Source: Conchiformibius kuhniae DSM 17694 (GTDB lineage Bacteria > Pseudomonadota > Gammaproteobacteria > Burkholderiales > Neisseriaceae). From it: a DNA stretch of 64,000 nt. Positions within the stretch are counted from its first letter, which is position 1, and each line of letters opens with the position of its first letter. The notes beneath the pieces are model-generated. The model was not told the origin of the DNA. It was given only the letters and a program-made list of their open reading frames with translations, and did not search any database. Location: positions 244,205 to 308,204 of the forward strand of contig NZ_AUAP01000002.1 in the NCBI RefSeq assembly GCF_000428785.1, in the 5' to 3' direction. Shown here one piece after another: positions 25,241 through 34,065 of the stretch. Both the position numbers and the translations under genes were made by a program.

Positions 25241-26800
25241 TTACAGCAGCCGTTCAATCGGCAGCACCGACAACACGCGTACCAGCCAGCGCCGCCAAAA
25301 GCCCGCTTCGGGTTCTTGTTGCAGGGTTTGTCCGCTTTGCGGGTCGTGCCAAATCAGTCTGCCGTGGCGGTTCAGCCCGACCCGATAGGCATGGTGTCGG
25401 GTGTCTTCCTGCAAATGCTGCCGCATTTGTCCCGCCAAACGGGGGTGGCGTATCACCAAGCCCATTTCGGTGTTCAGCCGTGCCGAGCGCGGGTCGAGGT
25501 TGAGCGAGCCGACAAACACGCGTTGCTTGTCGATGATGAAGGTTTTGGCGTGCAGGCTGGTGGCGGAGCTGCCGGTCAGACCCCTGTCGCGCACGGGTTT
25601 GTGTTTTTTGCCCGTGCTTGGCGCGGGCTTGGGCGCGGCGGGTTTGAATTCGTACAACTGCACGCCTGCCTGCAAAAGCGGTTTGCGGTAACGGGCATAG
25701 CCCGAATGCACGGCGGCAACGTCCGTTGCCCGCAGGGAGTTGGTAAACACGGTTACGCCCACGCCTTTGGCGGCAAAATCGCGCAGAATCTGTGCGCCTT
25801 TGGCGGTGGGGACGAAATAGGGGCTAACCAGATACAGGTCGCGGGCGGGGGTGTCGAGCGCATCGTTGAGCGCGGCGACGATGTTGCTGCGGGTGCGGCG
25901 GTCGAGCGCTTTGGCGGGGTCGTCGCTGACCAAACGGGTGTGGGCGGCGGTGAGACGGATTTTGCCTCGGGCAAGGGCGCGTGCCAACGGCGTGCGGGCG
26001 TTTTGTGCCAGATAACGCTGCTGGGCGGGGGAGGGGGCTTGGGGCGGGAAATCGGGGTCGGGCGCGGTGCGGACGATGTGTGCCAAAGGGTAGGCGGAAT
26101 CGCTTTGCCAGTAGCGGTCGAAGTCGGCGGAAATCTGTCCGACAATCCCGCCCGCCGCCAACACGTCCAAATCGGCAAAGGCGTGTTCGTCCGTGCCTTG
26201 AAAATATTCGTCGCCGATGTTGCGCCCGCCCACGATGGCGACGCGGTTGTCGGCAGTGAGCGATTTGTTGTGCATGCGCCGGTTCAGGCGGGGAAAGTCG
26301 GTGAGGTAGCCGAGAAACCGCCATTTGCGGTACAAAAACGGGTTGAACAGGCGGATTTGGATATTGGGGTGCGCGTCCAGTGCCGCCAGCACGGCATCGT
26401 GTCCTGCGGTGTTGTTGTCGTCCAGCAGCACGCGCACGCGCACACCGCGTTCGGCGGCTTGGTGCAGGTATTGGAACAACAGCCCGCCGGAAACGTCGTT
26501 GCGCCAAATATAATATTGCACATCGAGTGCCACGCGGGCATTGGCAATCAGCGCGGCGCGGGCGGTGAAGGCATCGTGCGGGTGGTCGAGAACGTACACA
26601 TGGGCATTGGGCGGCGGCACGCCGCGTTCGGGCGCGGACAAATGCAGCATCGAATCCAATTGCGGCGCGGCGGCAACGGGAATGTGCCAAGAAGGCTCGC
26701 GCAGGGACAAATCGGGCAAGGCGCGGCAGCCGCCCAGCAGCAGCACCGCCAACAGCACCGCCGCGCCCTGTGGCGCATCAGTCCGACACAATCCGCGCAT
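25241..26800 (-). CDS. Phospholipase D-family lipoprotein (cardiolipin synthase C-like)
   Basis: A 519-aa protein with the lipobox LLLGGC and two HKD catalytic motifs. The first is HNKSLTADNRVAIVGGRNIGDEYF in the first half (shown here in part of its context), the second HAKTFIIDKQRVFVGSLNLD in the second half. This is the domain order of ClsC (YmdC)-type cardiolipin synthases. Lipidation and location in the periplasm are inferred. A Pro/Lys-rich insertion lies just before the second HKD. The start overlaps the end of folE2 by 23 bases. Confidence 0.86.
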   Translation of the reverse strand: MRGLCRTDAPQGAAVLLAVLLLGGCRALPDLSLREPSWHIPVAAAPQLDSMLHLSAPERGVPPPNAHVYVLDHPHDAFTARAALIANARVALDVQYYIWRNDVSGGLLFQYLHQAAERGVRVRVLLDDNNTAGHDAVLAALDAHPNIQIRLFNPFLYRKWRFLGYLTDFPRLNRRMHNKSLTADNRVAIVGGRNIGDEYFQGTDEHAFADLDVLAAGGIVGQISADFDRYWQSDSAYPLAHIVRTAPDPDFPPQAPSPAQQRYLAQNARTPLARALARGKIRLTAAHTRLVSDDPAKALDRRTRSNIVAALNDALDTPARDLYLVSPYFVPTAKGAQILRDFAAKGVGVTVFTNSLRATDVAAVHSGYARYRKPLLQAGVQLYEFKPAAPKPAPSTGKKHKPVRDRGLTGSSATSLHAKTFIIDKQRVFVGSLNLDPRSARLNTEMGLVIRHPRLAGQMRQHLQEDTRHHAYRVGLNRHGRLIWHDPQSGQTLQQEPEAGFWRRWLVRVLSVLPIERLL

Positions 26801-27548
26801 AGGCAGAATGGTTGTGAATCGACTCGAAATTTTCGCTTTCCACCGCAAAACGCCCGATGCGCGGGTCGCTTTGCAGCGACAGGGCGATGTCGCGCACCAT
26901 GTCTTCCACAAATTTGGGGTTTTCGTAGGCGCGTTCGGTAACGAATTTTTCATCGGGGCGTTTGAGCAGACCATAGAGCTGGCAGGAAGCCTGTTGCTCC
27001 ACCAAATCAATCACTTCCTCAATTTCCACCGCTTCCACGCAATCCAGTTGCACGGTAACGTGCGAGCGTTGGTTGTGTGCGCCGTATTGGGAAATTTGTT
27101 TGGAACAGGGGCACAGGCTGGTAACGGGCACCAATACGCGCAGACTGTGGCGGGCGGTGTCGCCGTCCATGTCGCAAGCGAGCGTAACGTGGTAGTCCAT
27201 CAGCGAAGTGATGCCCGACACCGGCGCGGTTTTTTTGCGGAAAAAGGCAAACGCGGCTTCAATCGTACCGGCGGGCGCGTCCAAGCGGGCAAGCATGGTT
27301 TCGGTCAGACGGCGCAATCCGGCAGCGCAGAGCGGCGCATCGTGTTCCTCCATCAGCGCGACAAAGCGCGACATGTGCGTGCCTTTCAGTTCGGCGGGCA
27401 GGAAAACCGCCATATTGAGTTTGGCGGTGGTGTGTTGAATGCCGTCTGCGGATTGGATGCGGACGGGAAAATGCAGGTCTTTCACGCCGACACGGTTAAT
27501 CGGCATATTGCGTTTGTCGCGACTGCTTTGCACGTCGGGAATGGTCAT
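26778..27548 (-). CDS. folE2: GTP cyclohydrolase FolE2
   Basis: Converts GTP to dihydroneopterin triphosphate for folate synthesis. This is the zinc-independent form that replaces FolE. Recognised by MTIPDVQSS at the start, ELKGTHMSRFVALM, the metal-site VTSLCPCSKQISQYGAHNQRSHV and FVEDMVRDIALSL near the C-terminus. It is 256 aa, normal. It ends inside the start of the downstream phospholipase D gene. Confidence 0.96.
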   Translation of the reverse strand: MTIPDVQSSRDKRNMPINRVGVKDLHFPVRIQSADGIQHTTAKLNMAVFLPAELKGTHMSRFVALMEEHDAPLCAAGLRRLTETMLARLDAPAGTIEAAFAFFRKKTAPVSGITSLMDYHVTLACDMDGDTARHSLRVLVPVTSLCPCSKQISQYGAHNQRSHVTVQLDCVEAVEIEEVIDLVEQQASCQLYGLLKRPDEKFVTERAYENPKFVEDMVRDIALSLQSDPRIGRFAVESENFESIHNHSAYARIVSD

Positions 27549-27644
27549 GGGAAATCCTTAAAGGGTGTGTGCAAAGCGGCGAAGTATAGCATTGCACGGG
27601 GCTTTGGGTATTAGATTCTCGCTATAACCGGCTGCCTTGCGCGG

Positions 27645-28631
27645 GTGAATCCGCTCGTGCGCGGCTGGCGGCATTTGTCGGTGTTGGACGGCAGAACAAG
27701 CGGGGTGTGTCTGCGCCGGCATGGTTTGTTGTGGAATAAGAAAAAAGAAGCCATCGGGCATGATGTGCCGTTTGCGCGTCCGCCTTTGCACCCGAATTGC
27801 CGCAGCAGTTTGGTGTTTGTGTTTGATTCGGACGCGCCTTTTGACGGTATGACGGGGGCGGATTGGGTGCGTTCGCGCTCTGCGGCGCAGTTGCGCGGGC
27901 AGTTCGGCGAAGGCATCGGGCAGATGTTGTATGACGGGGTGATTACGTTGGCTGATGCGGTGTCGGCAGACGGTTTGAAGCCTTTGACTTTGGCGCAGTT
28001 GCAGCAGCAAACGCGCTTTTCGTTTGTGGGGCGCAAGCAAGAATATCACTTGGGCGGCAGGGTGTTGTCGCGGTGGGATTTGGCGGAATTGAGCGGGGCG
28101 GCAGATGGTAGTGAAATCAGCTTTGTTGAGTACCCTGAAGCAACTGCGATGTACCGCACGCCCGCGCTGAAAATCATTGTCGCCAATGCTGATGTGTATG
28201 ATGTGCCGATGCACCGTGCAATACTGTTGCAAGCAGACGGCAGTTTGATTTTAAGGAACGAATCGCAATACCTGCTGGCGGAGCAGCAGGGCAAAGGCAT
28301 TGCCACCGAAGCATTGAAACAGCAAATTATTGCGGCGCGGAAGTTGGGGATTGAAAGAATCGAAACCTACGCGGTGCGCGGTGAGACCGAAAACGGTTAT
28401 TACACTTGGGCGCGGTTGGGTTTTGATGGTGATTTGACGGCGGATATTTTGAACCGTTTACCTGATGATTTGCACCATGCCAAAAGGGTAAGTGATTTGA
28501 TGCAGACCGAACGCGGGCGCGAATGGTGGAAGCGAAACGGCAAAACCATTAATTTGGCATTTGATTTGCAGAATAACAGCTTGTCCATTAGAATGTTCAG
28601 GCATTATTTAAGTAGCAAAAGGGCAAGTTAA
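27645..28631 (+). pseudogene. 5'-truncated Mu gpF-like minor head protein fused to a GNAT-like C-terminal domain
   Basis: The first about 50 residues carry the phage head-morphogenesis (Mu F / SPP1 gp7) signature VLDGRTSGVC...PPLHPNCRSSLVFVF. The long N-terminal part of such proteins is absent, and the reading frame simply opens after a TAG with no plausible ATG (GTG at 27645). The C-terminal third shows an acetyltransferase-like pattern: QGKGIATEALKQQI, IERIETYAVR and NGYYTWARLGFDG. This is reminiscent of toxin-like tips on phage head proteins. Prophage remnant; activity is doubtful or unknown. Confidence 0.72.
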
Positions 28632-28855
28632 TGAGTATGCGCGAAACGATTTTAAAGATTATTGGTAAAGAAGGTTTTGGTGCAGAAAACGCATTATGGA
28701 ATAATGCTGAATTGCACAAAGATGTGCCAAAACACCATCAACGGCTATCACGTCATGCCGAACTCTACGCCCAATATCGCCGCGAACACATCGAAGCCGT
28801 TCGGCGCGGTGATTACGCCGAATACGGTGTTACCGAAGCCGATATTGTGGAATAG
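28631..28855 (+). CDS. Small phage-remnant protein (74 aa)
   Basis: Begins on the last base of the previous stop (TAATG), so it is translationally coupled to the Mu F-like/GNAT-like gene. It is a soluble, helical, charged protein (KHHQRLSRHAELYAQYRREHIEAVRRGDY) of a family I do not recognise. Its position directly behind a possible toxin-tipped protein would suit an immunity or partner role, but that is inference only. A terminator follows at once. Confidence 0.6.
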   Translation: MSMRETILKIIGKEGFGAENALWNNAELHKDVPKHHQRLSRHAELYAQYRREHIEAVRRGDYAEYGVTEADIVE

Positions 28856-28864
28856 TTTTTCAAG

Positions 28865-28890
28865 GCTGCCCGAACGGGCAGCTTTTGTTT
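28865..28890 (+). terminator. Rho-independent terminator after the phage-remnant pair
   Basis: Perfect 8-bp stem GCTGCCCG / CGGGCAGC with a 2-base loop, then TTTTGTTTT. Confidence 0.88.
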
Positions 28891-29238
28891 TGTCCGCACG
28901 CCGCCGTGTACAAGGCGAAAACGGGGAACTCCTTCCGAACCCGTTTATGCGTGCGGGCTTCTTTTTTGTCGGAAGGTTGAAGGAAATCATCATGAATTTG
29001 ATTGCGGGCGAAGCGGAATGGGTGTTCCGCAACGGTGAAAGCGTGCAAACCGACAGCCGCCGTGTGGCAAGCGATGTTTATCACGATTTGTCGTGCTTCG
29101 ACTTGGATTCCCGCATTCGCGGGAATGACGGTGCTGTGTTTTCCCGGTCAAGTGATGACACGCTTCGGGCAATGTGCAGGAATTGTTGCTCGCGGGCGTT
29201 ATAATACCGTCTTTGCCGAAATAACGGGAGCGTGGAAC
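28891..29238. other. Prophage debris and MITE fragment before cca
   Basis: Contains the inverted pair CCTTCCGA (28931) / TCGGAAGG (28970). A short frame from ATG 28992 (MNLIAGEAEWVFRNGESV...) has an AAGGA site but loses coding sense after about 32 residues, where it runs into a MITE fragment (about 29095-29165, right end GTGATGACACGC). This looks like the beginning of a phage gene cut by the element. A TATAAT-like box at about 29199 may serve cca. Confidence 0.5.
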
Positions 29239-30486
29239 ATGCAGGTTTATCTGGTCGGCGGCGCGGTACGCGACGCGTTGCTGGGACGGGAAGTGAAAGA
29301 CCGTGATTGGGTGGTGGTCGGGGCGGACGCGGACGAGATGCACGCACGCGGTTTTCGGGCGGTGGGGCGGGATTTTCCCGTGTTTCTGCACCCTGATACG
29401 CAGGAAGAATACGCTTTGGCGCGTACCGAGCGCAAAACGGGCAGGGGTTATACGGGTTTCGTGTTCCACGCGGATAAGACGGTAACGCTGGAGCAGGATT
29501 TGTTGCGCCGCGATTTGACCGTGAACGCGATGGCGCGGGACGGACACGGCTGCCTGATTGACCCTTTCGGCGGTGCGGATGATTTGCGGCGCGGCGTGTT
29601 GCGCCACGTCAGCCCCGCGTTTGCCGAAGACCCAGTGCGGATTTTGCGCACGGCGCGGTTTGCGGCGCGGTTCGGTTTTGCCGTTGCGCCGGAAACGATG
29701 GCTTTGATGCGGCAGATGGTGGACGCGGGTGAAGCCGATGCGCTGGTGTCGGAACGGGTGTGGCAGGAGTTGGCGAAAGGTTTGATGGAAACAAAACCGC
29801 GCCGCATGGTGGAAGTGCTGCGCGAATGCGGCGCACTGAAAACGCTGCTGCCTGAAGTAGATGCGTTGTTCGGCGTGCCGCAACGCGCCGATTTCCACCC
29901 CGAAATCGATGCGGGCGAACACACTTTGCTGGTGTTGCAACGCGCTGCGGATTTGGGTTTGAGCCTGCCGGAGCGTTACGCCGCGCTGCTGCACGATGTC
30001 GGCAAGGCATTAACACCGAAAGATATTCTGCCCAAACACATCGGACACGATTGGCGCGGCACGGACGTGGTGGACGCCATCAACCACCGTTTGCGCCCGC
30101 CGAAAAACTGCGCGGAACTGGCGCGTTTGGCGTGTGCGCTGCATATCCGCATTCACCGCGTGGGCGAAGTGCGGCGCGTCAAAGCCTTGTGGAACGTGTT
30201 GCGCGAGGCGGACGCGCTGCGCCGTCCCGAGCGTTTTGCCATGCTGTTGAACGTGTGTTTGGCAGACCAACAGGGGCGTTTGGGCTTTGAACACGCGCCT
30301 TATCCGCAGCACGCGCATTGGACGGCGCTGCTGGCGGCGGCGCAAAGCGTGGACGCGGGCGCGGTGGCGCGGGCGCACGCCGACAATCCGCAACATATTC
30401 AAACGGCTTTGGAAACGGCAAGATGCGCGGCGATGCGCCCCGTACATCAAACATTCCGACAAAACAATATTGAACACCATGATTGA
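29239..30486 (+). CDS. cca: CCA-adding enzyme (tRNA nucleotidyltransferase, multifunctional)
   Basis: Adds or repairs the 3'-CCA of tRNAs. The N-terminal nucleotidyltransferase domain has MQVYLVGGAVRDALLG, KDRDWVVVG and the RRDLTVNAMA motif. Arginine motifs (EDPVRILRTARFAARF) follow. The C-terminal HD domain (ALLHDVGKALTPKD) marks the class with phosphatase/phosphodiesterase activities. It is 415 aa. The frame extends upstream through prophage debris, but the ATG at 29239 after GGGAGCG fits the family start. It overlaps the next gene by 8 bases. Confidence 0.96.
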   Translation: MQVYLVGGAVRDALLGREVKDRDWVVVGADADEMHARGFRAVGRDFPVFLHPDTQEEYALARTERKTGRGYTGFVFHADKTVTLEQDLLRRDLTVNAMARDGHGCLIDPFGGADDLRRGVLRHVSPAFAEDPVRILRTARFAARFGFAVAPETMALMRQMVDAGEADALVSERVWQELAKGLMETKPRRMVEVLRECGALKTLLPEVDALFGVPQRADFHPEIDAGEHTLLVLQRAADLGLSLPERYAALLHDVGKALTPKDILPKHIGHDWRGTDVVDAINHRLRPPKNCAELARLACALHIRIHRVGEVRRVKALWNVLREADALRRPERFAMLLNVCLADQQGRLGFEHAPYPQHAHWTALLAAAQSVDAGAVARAHADNPQHIQTALETARCAAMRPVHQTFRQNNIEHHD

Positions 30487-32395
30487 AATTAAAAACTTGA
30501 GCTTGCAGCGTGGCGACAAACCACTGCTGGAACACGCAGACATGCACATTGCCCCGCGCCGCAGGGTCGGGCTGATTGGGCGCAACGGCACGGGCAAATC
30601 CAGCCTGTTTGCGCTGATACGCGGCGAAATTGCCCCCGACAACGGCGACGTGCTGCTGCCCAAAGATTGGCAGATTGCCGCCGTTGCCCAAGAAACGCCC
30701 GCTTTGGACGTGTCGGCTTTGGATTATGTGTTGCAGGGCGATGCGCCCCTGCAAACCTTGCGCCGCGAACTGGCGGCGGCGGAACGTGCCGATGACGGGG
30801 TGAAAATCGCCGAACTGCATGCCAAGCTGCAGGAAGCCGATGCCTACACCGCCGAAGCCCGCGCCGCCAAATTATTGGGCGGTTTGGGCTTTGCACAGGC
30901 GCAGCACGCGTGGGCGGTGAAGCGTTTTTCCGGCGGCTGGCGCATGCGCCTGAACCTTGCCCAAGCCCTGATGTGCCGTGCCGACCTGCTGCTGCTGGAC
31001 GAACCGACCAACCATCTGGATTTGGAAGCCGTGTTGTGGCTGGAACAGCATTTGGCGGACATGCCCTGCACCCAAATCATCATTTCGCACGACCGCGATT
31101 TTCTCAACGCCGTCAGCGATTACACGGTGGAATTGTCGGGGCGGAAACTGCACGGCTACGGCGGCAACTACGATTTCTACCTGAAAGAACGCGCCCAACG
31201 TTTGGCGGCGCAGCAAAGTGCCTACCAAAAACAACAGGCGCACATCAAGCATCTGCAATCGTTTATCGACCGTTTCAAAGCCAAAGCCACCAAAGCGGCG
31301 CAGGCGCAAAGCCGCGTCAAGGCTTTGGAAAAATTGGAAAAGCTCGCGCCCGCCCATGCCGACAGCCGTTTTGCCTTCGCCTTTGCCGCGCCCGAACACC
31401 TGCCCAACCCCTTGCTCAAGCTCGACCGTGCCGATTTGGGCTACAACGGCGACACCGTGCTGCACCAAGTTTCCCTTTCACTGGAAAACGGAGCGCGTTA
31501 CGGGCTGTTGGGGGTGAACGGCTCGGGCAAGTCCACATTTATCAAGGCGCTGGCGGGCGGGTTGCTCCCGCAAAACGGCGAAATCGTCCGTGCCGACAAA
31601 TTGTCGGTGGGCTATTTTGCCCAGCACCAATTGGACGTGCTGCGGGACGAACACAGCCCCGTGTGGCATGTGCGCCGCATCAGCCCCGATGCCAAAGAGC
31701 AGGACGTCCGCAATTTTCTCGGCGGGTTTGATTTTTGCGGCGACATGGCGGTGCAGCCCGTTGCGCCGTTTTCGGGCGGGGAGAAAGCGCGTTTGGCGTT
31801 GGCACTGCTGGTGTGGCAGAAACCGAATCTGCTGCTGCTGGACGAACCGACCAACCATCTGGATTTGGACATGCGCCATGCTTTGACGTTGGCATTGCAG
31901 AGCTTTCAGGGCGCGTTGGTGCTGGTGTCGCACGACCGCAGCCTTATTGAAGCGGCAACCGACCGTTTTTTGTTGGTGCATGAAGGGCGGGTGTCGGTGT
32001 TTGACGGCGATTTGAACGATTACCGCAAATGGCGTTTGGCGCGGCAACAGGCAGAGCACGCGGCGGATTGGTCTGCGGGGGGTGCGCCGTCTTCGCCGGC
32101 GGGCAGCCGCAAGGCGGAAAAACGCCGCGAAGCCGAAGTGCGGGCGGAACGCGCCCGTTTGCGCAAACCGCTTGAGCGCGAAACCGCCGCCATCGAAGCG
32201 GAAATGGCGCAATGCGAAGCCCGCAAAACGGCTGCGGAAGCGTTTTTGGCGGACGAAACGGCGTATTTGCCTGAAAACAAAACCAAGCTGCAACAGGCTT
32301 TGAACGAAGCGGCACAGGCAAAAGCGCGTTTGGAAGCCTTGGAAACGGCTTGGCTGGACGTGCAGACGCGTTTGGAAGCGGTGTTGGCGGGGTAA
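30479..32395 (+). CDS. yheS: ABC-F ATPase, YheS type
   Basis: A ribosome-associated ABC-F protein without membrane domains. Two ABC modules: Walker A GRNGTGKSS with signature FSGGWRMRLN, and GVNGSGKST with signature FSGGEKARL. Both are followed by LLLLDEPTNHLDL. The linker between them has the Q/R/K-rich QSYIDRFKAKATKAAQAQSR-type arm of YheS (QSFIDRF here). A long coiled-coil C-terminal tail (about residues 540-638) is rich in Arg, Glu and Ala. It acts on stalled ribosomes by family inference. It overlaps cca. Confidence 0.93.
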   Translation: MIEIKNLSLQRGDKPLLEHADMHIAPRRRVGLIGRNGTGKSSLFALIRGEIAPDNGDVLLPKDWQIAAVAQETPALDVSALDYVLQGDAPLQTLRRELAAAERADDGVKIAELHAKLQEADAYTAEARAAKLLGGLGFAQAQHAWAVKRFSGGWRMRLNLAQALMCRADLLLLDEPTNHLDLEAVLWLEQHLADMPCTQIIISHDRDFLNAVSDYTVELSGRKLHGYGGNYDFYLKERAQRLAAQQSAYQKQQAHIKHLQSFIDRFKAKATKAAQAQSRVKALEKLEKLAPAHADSRFAFAFAAPEHLPNPLLKLDRADLGYNGDTVLHQVSLSLENGARYGLLGVNGSGKSTFIKALAGGLLPQNGEIVRADKLSVGYFAQHQLDVLRDEHSPVWHVRRISPDAKEQDVRNFLGGFDFCGDMAVQPVAPFSGGEKARLALALLVWQKPNLLLLDEPTNHLDLDMRHALTLALQSFQGALVLVSHDRSLIEAATDRFLLVHEGRVSVFDGDLNDYRKWRLARQQAEHAADWSAGGAPSSPAGSRKAEKRREAEVRAERARLRKPLERETAAIEAEMAQCEARKTAAEAFLADETAYLPENKTKLQQALNEAAQAKARLEALETAWLDVQTRLEAVLAG

Positions 32396-32541
32396 AAAAT
32401 ACCGTCATTCCCGCGCAGGCGCGAATCCGCCTGCCTGCGCGGGCATGCCTGCCAAACCGCTTTCGGCACGGAATCATTATATAATGCGCCCCTGCCGCAA
32501 AAACAACAACCACGAAGCATCGTATTTTGGAAAGCCATTTT
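32396..32541. promoter_or_regulatory. Spacer upstream of rng with decayed dRS3 and a -10 box
   Basis: A decayed dRS3/MITE scrap (ACCGTCATTCCCGCGCAGGC) lies right after the yheS stop. TATATAAT at 32478-32485 is a likely -10 for rng. No clear -35 was found. Confidence 0.5.
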
Positions 32542-34041
32542 GTGTTGAACGACATCATTCCCCTGCCCAAAGACACCCCGCGCCCGCCCGAAACCGTATT
32601 GGTGAACATCACCCCGCAGGAAACCCGCGTGGCGGTGTTGCAGGAAAACAAAATTTGCGAACTGCACATCGAGCGCAACGGCGGACACGGCTTGGTCGGC
32701 AATATCTATCTGGGCGTGGTGCGGCGCGTGCTGCCGGGCATGCAAAGCGCGTTTGTAGACATCGGCTTGGAACGCGCCGCCTTTTTGCACATCGTGGATA
32801 TTGTGGAGCAACGGCAAAACCCCGAAGCCGCGCCGCGCATTGAGCACGTTTTGTTTGAAGGGCAAACGCTGCTGGTGCAGGTCATCAAAGACCCGATTAA
32901 CAGCAAGGGCGCGCGCCTGTCCACGCAAATTTCGCTGGCGGGACGTTTTCTCGTCCACCTGCCGCAAGACGAACACATCGGCATTTCCCAACGCATTGAT
33001 AACGAAGAAGAACGCAACAACCTGCGCGAACGCCTGCTCGCGCTGCTGCCGCCCGCGCACGGCGGCGGTTACATCATCCGCACCAATGCCGAAAACGCGG
33101 GCGATGCCGAACTGGCCGCCGACATCGATTATCTGGGCAAACTTTGGCACGACATCAACAGCCGCGCCCGCACCAGCCCGCCCGAAACCCTGCTTTACCG
33201 CGATTTGCCCTTGAGTTTGCGCGTGTTGCGCGATATGTTCCACGCGGGGACGACCCGTGATATTTTCGTGGACTCCACCCTCAACCACACGCAAATGCGC
33301 GAATTTGCCGGACGCTACGTCAGCCGCGCCGCCGACAAGCTGCATCTGTATCAGGGCGAACGCCCCCTGTTTGAAAGCTACGGCGTGGAACACGAAATCC
33401 AAAACGCGCTCAAACCGCGCGTGAATCTGAATTTCGGCAGCTATCTGATGATTGAAGCCACCGAAGCGATGACCACCATAGACGTGAACACGGGCGGTTT
33501 TGTCGGCGCGCGCAATTTTGACGAAACCATTTTCAAAACCAATCTGGAAGCCTGCCACGCCATTGCCCGCGAATTGCGTTTGCGTAATTTGGGCGGCATG
33601 ATTATCGTGGATTTTATTGATATGGTGCAGCCCGCGCACCGCGAAGCGGTGTTGCGCGAATTTGCCAAAGCCTTGAGCCTCGACCGCACCCGCGTTACCT
33701 TAAACGGCTTTACCAGCTTGGGCTTGGTGGAGCTGACGCGCAAACGCACCCGCGAAAATCTGGCGCAGATTTTGTGCGAACCCTGCCCCGCCTGCCAAGG
33801 GCGCGGACATTTGAAAACCGCGCAAACGGTGTGCTACGAAATCCAGCGCGAAATCGTGCGCGAAAACCGCCGTTTTGATGCCAAACAGTTCCGCGTGATT
33901 GCCTCGCCGCAGGTCATCGAGCTGTTTTTGGACGAGGAATCGCAGTCGCTGGCGGGTTTGATTGACTTTATCGGCAAACCTGTGCTGCTGGAAACGGACG
34001 GGCATTATCCGCAAGAGCAGTATGATATTGTTTTGGTATGA
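32542..34041 (+). CDS. rng: Ribonuclease G
   Basis: An endoribonuclease of the RNase E/G family, for 16S rRNA 5' maturation and mRNA decay. An S1 domain at the N-terminus (LVGNIYLGVVRRVLPGMQSAFVDIGLERAAFLH) is followed by the catalytic DNase I-like region with TIDVNTGGFVG and GGMIIVDFIDM. The zinc-link CPACQGRG is present. No ATG is available at the start. GTG 32542 is chosen for the GGAAAG 7 bp upstream, with TTG 32527 as the alternative. The long C-terminal scaffold of RNase E is absent. Confidence 0.93.
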   Translation: MLNDIIPLPKDTPRPPETVLVNITPQETRVAVLQENKICELHIERNGGHGLVGNIYLGVVRRVLPGMQSAFVDIGLERAAFLHIVDIVEQRQNPEAAPRIEHVLFEGQTLLVQVIKDPINSKGARLSTQISLAGRFLVHLPQDEHIGISQRIDNEEERNNLRERLLALLPPAHGGGYIIRTNAENAGDAELAADIDYLGKLWHDINSRARTSPPETLLYRDLPLSLRVLRDMFHAGTTRDIFVDSTLNHTQMREFAGRYVSRAADKLHLYQGERPLFESYGVEHEIQNALKPRVNLNFGSYLMIEATEAMTTIDVNTGGFVGARNFDETIFKTNLEACHAIARELRLRNLGGMIIVDFIDMVQPAHREAVLREFAKALSLDRTRVTLNGFTSLGLVELTRKRTRENLAQILCEPCPACQGRGHLKTAQTVCYEIQREIVRENRRFDAKQFRVIASPQVIELFLDEESQSLAGLIDFIGKPVLLETDGHYPQEQYDIVLV

Positions 34042-34065
34042 TTTTTATTTTGGGAATGAGATAAG

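Noticed and set aside
24632..26941. A 769-codon open frame on the plus strand
   Set aside because: Antisense to dapE and the phospholipase D gene. It has low-complexity Arg/Gly/Val composition from GC-rich shadow coding, and no family resemblance.
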